64,000 nucleotides of DNA from Mariniphaga sp041686935. GTDB lineage: Bacteria > Bacteroidota > Bacteroidia > Bacteroidales > Prolixibacteraceae. This document shows positions 1 through 7,583 of this stretch, in pieces (within the stretch, counting starts at the first letter, position 1; each line of letters starts with the position of its first letter). A model generated the notes under the pieces. It searched no databases and had not been told where the DNA came from. It saw only the letters and a program-made list of their open reading frames with translations. The position numbers and the translations under genes are program-made. The DNA lies in assembly GCA_041686935.1 (NCBI GenBank), contig JAWLCW010000003.1, positions 124,001 to 188,000 on the forward strand. Reading direction: 5' to 3'.

Positions 1-353
1 TCAATCAGATAGGGGCCAATAGCGAGTTGCATACTTGGAGTATGAATGATGCGGTTTGCATAGGTTCCAACTACACTTTCCGGATGTTTTTCTAATTGAA
101 AGTCGTTACTGATTTCATACAAACCGGTACCGCTACCTGTGGGGGACAAGTGTGCCACGTAAGTAACTGCCCATAGCCGGTTGGCCCAGGGCATTAATGC
201 ACCTATCCCTGCCTCTGTGCGTGGATAATGGTTCGCCGTCATTGTCAGGGAAGGAATTACTCCACTAATATTGAGCGGATTATTTATTTCCTGTCCCGTC
301 AAATTGGAAAAAGCAAATAGCAGAATGACAATCAGAACAGGCTTTGATTTCAT
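1..353 (-). CDS. Secreted protein of unknown function, 3' part cut by window start
   Basis: Reading leftwards from an ATG at 353, the frame stays open to base 1 and encodes about 117 residues. The N-terminus is a clear signal peptide (MKSKPVLIVILLFAFSNLTG followed by Q), so the product is exported to the periplasm or outer membrane. After it comes a mixed polar/aromatic sequence with short motifs (PWANRLWAVTY, GLYEISNDF) that read like blades of a beta-propeller or an exo-acting PUL protein, but I do not recognise a family. It lies just downstream of susD in the same direction, separated by a strong hairpin, so it probably belongs to the same glycan locus with reduced transcription. The stop codon lies outside the window. 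Confidence 0.7.
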   Translation of the reverse strand, partial: MKSKPVLIVILLFAFSNLTGQEINNPLNISGVIPSLTMTANHYPRTEAGIGALMPWANRLWAVTYVAHLSPTGSGTGLYEISNDFQLEKHPESVVGTYANRIIHTPSMQLAIGPYLI

Positions 354-408
354 TTTTAAAGATTTTAAGTTTTCATTAATTGCCAAACCCAATTTTTTGG
401 CAGGTTTA

Positions 409-438
409 AAAAGGCCTGCCTCAAAGGGCAGGCCTTTT
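409..438 (-). terminator. Strong hairpin terminator after susD
   Basis: A perfect 12-bp stem (AAAAGGCCTGCC against GGCAGGCCTTTT) with a 6-base loop lies 20 bases past the susD stop codon. It is flanked by A/T runs on both sides and could stop transcripts from either direction. In the leftward direction it separates susCD from the next gene, so it probably lowers expression of that gene rather than ending the locus. Confidence 0.75.
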
Positions 439-457
439 ATCTTGCTAAACTAAACCA

Positions 458-2143
458 TTAATAGCCCGGATTCTGGCTCAGGTTATCATTAATCAATATC
501 TCTTTGGTAGGTATTGGCCATATATATTGTTTGGAAGCGTCAAAGGTGCGAACCGCGAGTCTTTTGATAAGTCCGGCCTCATACATGGGCAGCAGATTTG
601 GTGTCCCGTTTTCATCAATATCTGGTATCATTGGGAAAAACCAAAGTCCTGGTTGTACTACTTTTGTTCGTAAGTCTGCAACATCCAGCATGCCATATAT
701 GTCATTATTTAATACTTCTTCTGCTATTCTCCAGCGAATGATATCTTCATATCTCCTTCCTTCATGTACAAATTCCATTCGTCTTTCCACCCTCACAATA
801 GATCTTAGTTCCGATTGAGAGGTGGTTGTTACCGCGGGATAAGCATCAGTATTGTCATAATTTACTTTGTAAGCGCGGGCACGAACACGGTTAATTGCAT
901 CGAGAACAGACTGATCAATTTCTCCCAGTTCTATTTTAGCTTCGGCATACATAAAGAGAACATCAGCATAACGCATTATTATAATGTCATTTTCTGCCCG
1001 GTAACTGGGTAACCAGTCTTCATCAACACCTTTTTTCCAGAGTAATCCGTTAAATGAGGCAAATTGTGCAACAGAACGTGTATCATTATTTGCCTGATAA
1101 TTACCTGTATTAAAATTTAATACACGTACGGAATCCGGATGAGGTTGATACATAAAACCAAGATGAGGAGTCTGGAATTCAACAATTGTAGCTGTACATC
1201 GTGGATCTCGGTTTTTGAAGGGTTCCTGTGGATTGTAAAGGGGAGATTCGTCAATTGGTAATCCATCAGAGCATAAAAATGAAGAAAATAAATCCCATGA
1301 TGGTGCTGAAGCTCCTCCCCATCCGCCAACGTTTCTGGGAAGATGATTTCTGACATCCCAAGTTACATTGAATTCCCTTGAACGGGGAATCCCAAAAAGT
1401 AATTCATTGGGATTTTTAGTTCTGGTTAGGAACAACTCTTCAAAATCGGGATATAATTGATAAACACCCAAATCCATACATGCCTTTGCGGCATCGCGTG
1501 CAATAGCCCAATCACCCATTTGGAGGGCAATTCGTGCTTTCATTGCCAGTGCAGCTCCTTTGGTAGCCAGTTTATTTTCTGAATTTCCATAAGATACCGG
1601 CAGTTTGGAAGCAGCAATATCATAATCTTCATAAATGGACTGTAATACCTGAGCTTTATTTGTGCGTGACATGGTAAAAGCTTCCTCTATATCAATCACG
1701 TTTGTGTAAAAAATAACGTCTCCGTATAAAAATACCAATTTGGCATATTGAGCAGCACGGACAAAGTGAGCGTTACCTACAAATTTATCAAGTATTGCCT
1801 GTGGAATTCCTTCCACCTCTTCCAAATTCATTAAAACAGTATTTGCTCTTGATATGGCCTTATAACTGTTCTGCCAAATAGATGTAACTGTTCCCCACTC
1901 TCCATTAATTGTTGCATTTGTAATTGGAGTAGTTAATTCCCGCCGGGTAAAATCATCTGTCCATTCACCTGTAAAAATTGGCCAGAAGGCAGTTCTATAC
2001 AGATCATTAACTGCCATGTTAATTTCTGTTTCATTTGAATACCAGTTTTCACTTGAGCCTTCTGAAAGTGGGCTCAGATCCAAATCGGTGCAGGAAAAAA
2101 CCAGTAGCAGTGATGATAAAAATATAATCGATTTAAATTTCAT
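458..2143 (-). CDS. SusD/RagB-family outer-membrane glycan-binding lipoprotein
   Basis: 561 residues, normal for the SusD/RagB family. The N-terminus is a lipoprotein signal (MKFKSIIFLSSLLLVFSC, lipidated Cys at 18) followed by the polar TDLDLSPLSEGS stretch usual for these proteins. The body has the helical TPR-like scaffold (for example KAISRANTVLMNL, FVRAAQYAKLVFLYGDV) and ends with the family-typical QNPGY. SusD proteins sit on the cell surface as lids of SusC-type transporters and bind the incoming glycan or peptide. It starts 12 bases after the susC stop and is certainly cotranscribed with it. The substrate cannot be read from the sequence. Confidence 0.95.
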   Translation of the reverse strand: MKFKSIIFLSSLLLVFSCTDLDLSPLSEGSSENWYSNETEINMAVNDLYRTAFWPIFTGEWTDDFTRRELTTPITNATINGEWGTVTSIWQNSYKAISRANTVLMNLEEVEGIPQAILDKFVGNAHFVRAAQYAKLVFLYGDVIFYTNVIDIEEAFTMSRTNKAQVLQSIYEDYDIAASKLPVSYGNSENKLATKGAALAMKARIALQMGDWAIARDAAKACMDLGVYQLYPDFEELFLTRTKNPNELLFGIPRSREFNVTWDVRNHLPRNVGGWGGASAPSWDLFSSFLCSDGLPIDESPLYNPQEPFKNRDPRCTATIVEFQTPHLGFMYQPHPDSVRVLNFNTGNYQANNDTRSVAQFASFNGLLWKKGVDEDWLPSYRAENDIIIMRYADVLFMYAEAKIELGEIDQSVLDAINRVRARAYKVNYDNTDAYPAVTTTSQSELRSIVRVERRMEFVHEGRRYEDIIRWRIAEEVLNNDIYGMLDVADLRTKVVQPGLWFFPMIPDIDENGTPNLLPMYEAGLIKRLAVRTFDASKQYIWPIPTKEILINDNLSQNPGY

Positions 2144-2155
2144 GATGTTTAAATT

Positions 2156-5100
2156 TTAGAATTTAACAGATACTCCAAAAATGAATGATGAAGTGATGGG
2201 GTAACCGCTGGCTGAAACTTCCGGATCCCATCCTTTTGGATAATGATTAAAGGTATATATATCAGAAAGAGTTACATATAACCTCAGATTACTCATGCTT
2301 ATATGTTCAACGATATTACGCGGGATAGTATATCCCAGAGAGATATTTTTCAATCTCAGGTAGGCTCCATTAATTAACCAGTAATCAGACATAGCATAAT
2401 TATTTCCGAGGCTGACTCTTGACATTCGGGGATAATTAGCATTAAGGTTCTCTTCTGCAGTATTATAAACACTCCAGTATTCCCCGTCAAGGATTTTCGG
2501 GATATGGCCCCAGTTTTCAGGAATGGGTTCCACCATTAGGCCTGACAGACGATTGTTTTGTTTTCCAACGCCCTGAATTACCATAGAAAAATCAAAACCT
2601 CTGTAATCCAGCCTGATATTACCCCCATACATGTAACGGGGTAATGAACCACCAAGTAAAACGCGATCATACTCAGGTGTAATTCTACCGTCGGGGACTC
2701 CATCAGGTCCACTGATATCAACATACTTGACATCACCTGGTTTTACTGAAGCACTGGTTTTTGCTGAATTAGCTACTTCCTCGGCAGTTTGGAACAATCC
2801 ATCTGAAAGGTAACCGTACCATTCGTTGAATTCACTGCCTTCCGTTGTTATTTGGGCTCCCAAAAATTCTGTTCCACCCAAATCACCCATTATGGATTTA
2901 AAATCAGAAATATTAAATGCAATGGAATAATTAAATTGATTTACCCTGTTGCTGTACATAGCCTCAAGTTCCCAACCATTGGTCTCCATTTTTCCGGTAT
3001 TTTGATCAGGATTATCAAAACCTATATAATCAGGAATTTCAAGTGCAAGCAACATGTCCTTGGTTGTTTTTTGGAAATAATCCCCGGTCAGCCTTAATTT
3101 GTTGTCGAACAAACCTGCGTCAAACCCAATATCAATTGATTCTGTTTTTTCCCAGGAAATATTTCGAATCGCGTATTGCCATTGAGCTGCTGTTTGTGTT
3201 GCAACAATATCTGAACCCTGGAAAAATAGTGCATCGGAAAAACCGATAGTTGCCTGATAGGGATAATTACCAATTCTCTCGTTACCCAGTGTTCCCCATG
3301 AAGCACGAAGTTTAAAATAGGATAACACGGGAATATCTTGCATAAATGATTCTTCAGTTATAACCCAGCCAGCCGAGAAAGACGGGAAAGACCCCCATCT
3401 GTAATCCTGATGAAAGCGGGATGAAGCATCGTATCTTAAATTTCCCTGAATCAAATAACGGTTTTGATAGTTATACATTATCCTGCCAAACCAGGAGCGG
3501 TAAGCATTTTCCCATGCATTTCCGCTGTTTCCTCTGTAGGTAAGTGGTCCTAAATTCAGGTAAGGGAATGAAGTAAGTTCATATTGTTCTCTTGATGCCC
3601 CAAGGTTCTCATAAAATGCATAATAATTTTCGTAACCTCCCAATACATTAATACTGTGGCTATCAAATGTTTTGGAGTAATTGGCCAGCACCTGTGAGGT
3701 TACCTGGTAATTATCGTTCCGGTTTTCATACAGGTTGGTTGCAGCAGCCCATTGTAAAGTTCCTCTTACAAGTGTCGGATCATCCGATGCAGTATATGGA
3801 ACTTTCTTTTGGAAATTTTTTGCTTTATCGAAACCCAGGTTTGGAGAAACAATGGCAGATAGTTTAAATCCATCAAATGGAGTTAAATCCAGAGATATTT
3901 TCCCTCCCACCTGATTATACCAATTGTTCCTGTATCCGCCATATTTAATTTGTCCATAAGTATTATGACCATCCTTTCCTCCTGCAACACGTCCGTCTGA
4001 CCATTCAGCCGCATAAACAGGAGCAGCAATCAACATATGGTACATTGGGTCGATGCTGGGTTGCTCACTTATTGAACGTTTGAAGTACATATCCAGGGTA
4101 GCAGATAAAAATTTATTGATTGTTACATCGTTATTAAACCTTGATGTAATCCGTTCATAATTTCTTCCCATATATAGTGCATCTGTTTTATCGTAAGCCA
4201 ATGTCAATTTTGACCTGATGGAATTTGTTCCTGCAGAAACACTTAAAGTATGACTCTGTCTGGGTGCATTCTTTTTCAAAATTAAATCAACCCAATCAGT
4301 ATTCGGATAAAGATTTGGATTTTCAGCATTTAAATTCATATAGTTATCCACCAAATCTTTTGGATATAGAGGATACTCATTGGCATCATTCCCGTTATCA
4401 TTCCAGCGTAACTCATTTACAACCTGCATGTAACGGGTTACATCAACATATTCGGGAATTTGGGTGGGAGTTTCAATGCCATATTCTGTATTATAATCCA
4501 AATTTAACTCACCGGCTTTTGCCCGTTTTGTGGTAACCAGAATCACACCCGCTGCCGCTCTCGAACCGTAAATTGAGGCAGAAGCAGCGTCTTTTAAAAC
4601 AGAAATATCCTGAATATCATTTGGATTAATGTCATTTATATTATTGACAGGTACTCCATCCATAATTATTAATGGGTTACTGTCACCAATAGTGGTTATA
4701 CCACGTATTCTGATTGTTGCAGATGCCCCGGGGGCATTATTATTTCTCGTAACCATTACGCCTGCCATTGCTCCCTGCAAGGCCTGTGAAACCTGGGTTG
4801 TTCTGCGTTCAGCAACTGCATCACCCTGAACTGTCGCAACGGCGCCAGTTAAATCGCTTTTCCTAACGGTTCCATAACCAATAGCAACCACCTCTTCAAT
4901 CCCAATCACATCGGCTTCCAAAGTAACGTTAATGCTGGTTTGGTTTCCCACAACCACTTCCTGTGTCCGCATCCCCACAAACGAAAATACCAGTGTAGCA
5001 TCTTCGGGGATGTTGGAAAGCGAATAATTCCCGTCGGCGTTGGTAACCGTTCCCTGGGTAGTGCTTTTTATAATTACAGTAACGCCAGGCAAAGGTTGAC

Positions 5101-5536
5101 CACTATTGTCGGTAACCGTGCCGGAAACGGTTCGTTGCTGTTGTAGATCATTTCCGGAAACCGGTTCGTTTTTGGAAAACAGAACCACCTGCCGGTCGAT
5201 AATCTGATAAGCAGCATCAGTGTCTTTAAAAAGCCTGTCGAGAGCTTTGTCGATGGTCAGATCTTTAAATTCAACACTTACATCCCGGTCCACATCCACC
5301 ATTTTGCTGTTGTAAAGGAAGCGGAATTCCGACATGTTTTCGATTTCCAGCAACACTTCGCGAACAGTGGAGTTTTCCATGTTCAGGTTTAGTTTGGTTG
5401 CCTGAGCATATCCGCTGAGGGCGTAACTCTGGGCAACCGCGAGGATTAAAGCGTACAATGTTAACCTCATTTTACGAAACGTTTTTTCGGCCCATAGCTT
5501 TTGTATCACAGGCCAGGTACTACATAAAATTTCCAT
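2156..5536 (-). CDS. SusC/RagA-family TonB-linked outer-membrane transporter with N-terminal STN signalling domain
   Basis: 1126 residues. Order of domains: signal peptide (hydrophobic segment about 23-40), secretin/TonB N-terminal STN domain (about 48-110), carboxypeptidase-regulatory-like beta sandwich (about 137-215, GQPLPGVTVIIKSTTQGT), plug (about 220-340, with VLKDAASASIYGSRAAAGVI) and a beta barrel ending in the aromatic residue FGVSVKF. SusC proteins import glycan fragments with energy from TonB-ExbBD. The extra STN domain means it also signals: substrate binding is passed to the FecR anti-sigma factor encoded just upstream, which releases the ECF sigma factor. An internal Met at 5470 (MRLTLYALIL) gives a more usual signal peptide and may be the true start. 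Confidence 0.95.
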   Translation of the reverse strand: MEILCSTWPVIQKLWAEKTFRKMRLTLYALILAVAQSYALSGYAQATKLNLNMENSTVREVLLEIENMSEFRFLYNSKMVDVDRDVSVEFKDLTIDKALDRLFKDTDAAYQIIDRQVVLFSKNEPVSGNDLQQQRTVSGTVTDNSGQPLPGVTVIIKSTTQGTVTNADGNYSLSNIPEDATLVFSFVGMRTQEVVVGNQTSINVTLEADVIGIEEVVAIGYGTVRKSDLTGAVATVQGDAVAERRTTQVSQALQGAMAGVMVTRNNNAPGASATIRIRGITTIGDSNPLIIMDGVPVNNINDINPNDIQDISVLKDAASASIYGSRAAAGVILVTTKRAKAGELNLDYNTEYGIETPTQIPEYVDVTRYMQVVNELRWNDNGNDANEYPLYPKDLVDNYMNLNAENPNLYPNTDWVDLILKKNAPRQSHTLSVSAGTNSIRSKLTLAYDKTDALYMGRNYERITSRFNNDVTINKFLSATLDMYFKRSISEQPSIDPMYHMLIAAPVYAAEWSDGRVAGGKDGHNTYGQIKYGGYRNNWYNQVGGKISLDLTPFDGFKLSAIVSPNLGFDKAKNFQKKVPYTASDDPTLVRGTLQWAAATNLYENRNDNYQVTSQVLANYSKTFDSHSINVLGGYENYYAFYENLGASREQYELTSFPYLNLGPLTYRGNSGNAWENAYRSWFGRIMYNYQNRYLIQGNLRYDASSRFHQDYRWGSFPSFSAGWVITEESFMQDIPVLSYFKLRASWGTLGNERIGNYPYQATIGFSDALFFQGSDIVATQTAAQWQYAIRNISWEKTESIDIGFDAGLFDNKLRLTGDYFQKTTKDMLLALEIPDYIGFDNPDQNTGKMETNGWELEAMYSNRVNQFNYSIAFNISDFKSIMGDLGGTEFLGAQITTEGSEFNEWYGYLSDGLFQTAEEVANSAKTSASVKPGDVKYVDISGPDGVPDGRITPEYDRVLLGGSLPRYMYGGNIRLDYRGFDFSMVIQGVGKQNNRLSGLMVEPIPENWGHIPKILDGEYWSVYNTAEENLNANYPRMSRVSLGNNYAMSDYWLINGAYLRLKNISLGYTIPRNIVEHISMSNLRLYVTLSDIYTFNHYPKGWDPEVSASGYPITSSFIFGVSVKF

Positions 5537-5575
5537 AAATTTACATGTTTTTAAATTAATAAATTGGTTATTAAG

Positions 5576-5639
5576 GCCTTTTCTTTCGGCCAGGAAAGAG
5601 AAAGGCGAAAAGTACAGAAGGGGGCGCTGTCGGCGTCCC
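5576..5639 (-). promoter_or_regulatory. Two hairpins between the fecR-like gene and susC
   Basis: In the gap between the anti-sigma gene and susC there are two inverted repeats: one at 5576-5606 (GCCTTTTCTTTC against GAAAGAGAAAGGC, one bulge) and one GC-rich at 5621-5639 (GGGGCGC against GCGTCCC). No clean U-run follows either in the leftward direction, so they are not textbook terminators there. They may be transcript-processing or attenuation structures separating the low-level regulators from the highly expressed susCD. The sigma-dependent susC promoter should also lie here, but I cannot point to it. Confidence 0.35.
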
Positions 5640-5653
5640 TTTTTTAGTTCATC

Positions 5654-6688
5654 CTATTTTTGTTTTATTACAATTTCCATTTTGCTAAAGGTTTTATCGG
5701 TTTTCATTTCTCTTCGTTTGATGGTATATTCAATAGGTGCGGATATTTTAAGCAGTTCGAGCGCCTGCTCCAGTGATTCATCCTCGAAAGTGGCCGTATA
5801 TGCCCAGCCTTTTAATTCCGGGCCTTCGAGATGAATGTCCACATTAAACCAGCGGTTGAGGCGACGAACCACCTCAGGCATGGGATCGTCCCTGAAAACA
5901 AGCAGGCCCTCTTTCCATGCTTTGTATTTAGCGGTATTCACTTTATCAACTGCCAGTTTATTTTCAGATTCCAGACAGATTGCTTTTTCTCCGGGATTTA
6001 GCTGGATGATGTCTTTTTTTGTGGTGTGATAGTCACCCTGGAAGAGTTTAATTCCTCCTTCAACCAGAACAATTTCGGTAAGTTTTTCGTGTGGGTACCT
6101 GGTGGCAATAAATTCTGTTCCGGTTACTTCAATGTTTATTCTGCCGGTATTTACTATGAAAGGAATTTCCTTATTTTCAGTCACTTCAAAATAAGCTTCG
6201 CCGAGGAGTTTTATCTCGCGAATGGTGTCGCTGAAAACCAGCGGATAGCTGAGGCTGGTTTTGGAGTTGAGATAAACTTTGGTGCTGTCGGGCAGGTAAA
6301 ATTCAGAACGCATGCCGGCAGGGATTTCCAACGTGTGCCATGCCACAAAAGGTTCGCTTGTTTTTTGCGGTTTTTCCAAAGCAAACCAGAGGGTTGCAAT
6401 AATAAGGGGCAGAATCAGCACGGCTGCCACTTTCTGGAAGATATCCAGTATCGAAACTCTTTTCTGCTTTTCAATTTTTGTATTTACCTGTTGTATGGCT
6501 TTTTCGGGGTCGTATTTTTTCATTCGCCGCAGTTGCTCCATTCCTTCCCAGGCACTGAGGGAGTCGGCAAAGATTTGCCGGTTCTCCTCAGACGCCGCCT
6601 TCCACTGTTCTATCTTTTCCCTTTCCTCCGGACTTAATATGCCTTCGAACCAGGAAGGAATCAATTCTTCTATATGGTTTTTCTTCAT
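5654..6688 (-). CDS. FecR-family transmembrane anti-sigma factor
   Basis: 344 residues from the ATG at 6688 (MKKNHIEELIPSWFEGILSP); the frame is open to an ATG at 6757 but the extra 23 residues are unlike the family. Order: cytoplasmic helical sigma-binding part (1-75), one membrane segment near 85-105 (VAAVLILPLIIATLWFAL), periplasmic FecR beta domain (about 130-230, with RSEFYLPDSTKVYLNSKTSL) and a C-terminal STN-like domain (DDPMPEVVRRLNRWFNV) that contacts the STN domain of the partner SusC. It senses transporter occupancy and controls the ECF sigma factor encoded 222 bases upstream. Gene order sigma-fecR-susC-susD is the standard trans-envelope signalling arrangement. Confidence 0.93.
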   Translation of the reverse strand: MKKNHIEELIPSWFEGILSPEEREKIEQWKAASEENRQIFADSLSAWEGMEQLRRMKKYDPEKAIQQVNTKIEKQKRVSILDIFQKVAAVLILPLIIATLWFALEKPQKTSEPFVAWHTLEIPAGMRSEFYLPDSTKVYLNSKTSLSYPLVFSDTIREIKLLGEAYFEVTENKEIPFIVNTGRINIEVTGTEFIATRYPHEKLTEIVLVEGGIKLFQGDYHTTKKDIIQLNPGEKAICLESENKLAVDKVNTAKYKAWKEGLLVFRDDPMPEVVRRLNRWFNVDIHLEGPELKGWAYTATFEDESLEQALELLKISAPIEYTIKRREMKTDKTFSKMEIVIKQK

Positions 6689-6804
6689 TAATTGCTTTTT
6701 CGTCTGCGCTTTTTGGCGCTTTATATAGGTTAGACGAATGGGGAGTAAAATACACATATTGGAACATAGAGAAAAATCAAATTAATTTATTTTGTATAGT
6801 GCTC

Positions 6805-6900
6805 CCAATCCCCCTAACCCCTTCCGTAGGAATCCCAATGGGGCTTTGATTACAACACTGTGCTACAGGTTTTTATTAACGGTCAAGGGGGACGAAGTCC
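6805..6900. repeat. C-rich repeat-like DNA between sigma and anti-sigma genes
   Basis: The 222-base gap between the ECF sigma gene and the fecR-like gene holds C-tract sequence (AATCCCCCTAACCCCTTCC, then CCCAATGGGGCTTTG) and, 40 bases on, AAGGGGGACGAAGTCC. The style, C-tracts paired with G-tracts, matches the repeat DNA at 47517-47580 and 47638-47685. It looks like a degenerate copy of a dispersed palindromic element. Its effect on transcription through the gap is unknown. Confidence 0.4.
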
Positions 6901-6910
6901 GGTGCAGCTT

Positions 6911-7477
6911 TTACTTTAACAGGTACATCAGCAAAAACAGCGGCAAATAATTTTTTAAATCGGTTCGGAGTTGTTTGAGGGCGTTACTTACCTGAAGCTC
7001 AACGGTTCGTTTGGAAAGCCCAAGCTTATCGGCAATTTCCTGGTTTTTTAATCCCTGGAAACGGCTCAATTCAAAAATCTCCCGGCAACGGGGCGGAAGT
7101 TTTTCCAGGCTTTTTTCAACCACAGCCTGTAATTCAGCCTCGGCAAACCACATCGATGAGAGGTTTTCCGGCAATTCCTGTTCTCCGGCAATATGCTCTA
7201 ATTTATGTGATTTTCGCTGTTCGCGTTTCATGTAGTCGAGCGAACGGTTTTTTACCGAAGTAAACAGGTAATTTTTAAGTGATGACGTAATTTGAATCTG
7301 TTCGCATTTTAACCAAAGTGTCACAAATAACTCCTGAACAAGGTCTTCCGCTACCTCGGTACTTCCGATAATTCGCTCACAGTAAGCACATAATCCGGAG
7401 TAATAGTAATGAAAAATAAAATCGAACACGACTTTATTCCGGGTTAGCAGTCCTTTTATGAGATATTGTTCTTCCAC
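6911..7477 (-). CDS. ECF (sigma-70 family) RNA polymerase sigma factor of the susCD locus
   Basis: 188 residues. Region 2 (about 20-90, with AEDLVQELFVTLWLK) binds core polymerase and the -10 element; region 4 (about 120-180) carries the helix-turn-helix LKNQEIADKLGLSKRTVELQ. The start is a GTG: the codon just upstream is a stop (TGA), and no in-frame ATG fits, so GTG at 7477 is the only start that keeps region 2 intact. It heads the sigma-fecR-susC-susD unit and should transcribe susC when the FecR protein is relieved. A good housekeeping-type promoter sits just upstream, so the regulator itself is expressed constitutively. Confidence 0.94.
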   Translation of the reverse strand: MEEQYLIKGLLTRNKVVFDFIFHYYYSGLCAYCERIIGSTEVAEDLVQELFVTLWLKCEQIQITSSLKNYLFTSVKNRSLDYMKREQRKSHKLEHIAGEQELPENLSSMWFAEAELQAVVEKSLEKLPPRCREIFELSRFQGLKNQEIADKLGLSKRTVELQVSNALKQLRTDLKNYLPLFLLMYLLK

Positions 7478-7502
7478 TCAGGTCAGGTTTTTGAATGAAA
7501 GC

Positions 7503-7533
7503 CAAAAGTAATGAAATGAAGGTAAAAAGCAAA
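7503..7533 (-). promoter_or_regulatory. Bacteroidota housekeeping promoter for the ECF sigma gene
   Basis: On the minus strand TTTG (7533-7530) and TACTTTTG (7510-7503) are separated by exactly 19 bases. This fits the Bacteroidota primary-sigma consensus TTTG-N19-21-TAnnTTTG in both boxes. The predicted transcript starts about 15-20 bases before the GTG start codon at 7477. It is the only promoter in the window where I found both boxes perfect at the right distance. Confidence 0.7.
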
Positions 7534-7549
7534 TAAGTTTTGGCGTGTT

Positions 7550-7583
7550 AAACCTTCAAGGTTTCTAAAAACCTTGAAGGTTT
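7550..7583 (-). repeat. Perfect 15-bp hairpin repeat overlapping the end of the M3 peptidase gene
   Basis: AAACCTTCAAGGTTT and its exact reverse complement AAACCTTGAAGGTTT face each other around a 4-base loop (CTAA). Each arm is itself nearly palindromic (AAACCTT c AAGGTTT). The stop codon of the peptidase lies across the loop edge and the last residues (SNLQGF) are encoded by one arm. It probably ends the peptidase transcript and resembles a dispersed REP-like element known in many Bacteroidota genomes; the latter is from general knowledge. Confidence 0.7.

Noticed and set aside
504..1012. Rightward open frames inside the susD region
   Set aside because: They lie wholly opposite the susD gene, have no protein-like composition and no start context; they are antisense shadows.
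6026..6637. 203-codon rightward frame opposite the fecR-like gene
   Set aside because: Long, but Phe/Cys-rich in the way of antisense frames and fully covered by an unmistakable FecR-family gene.
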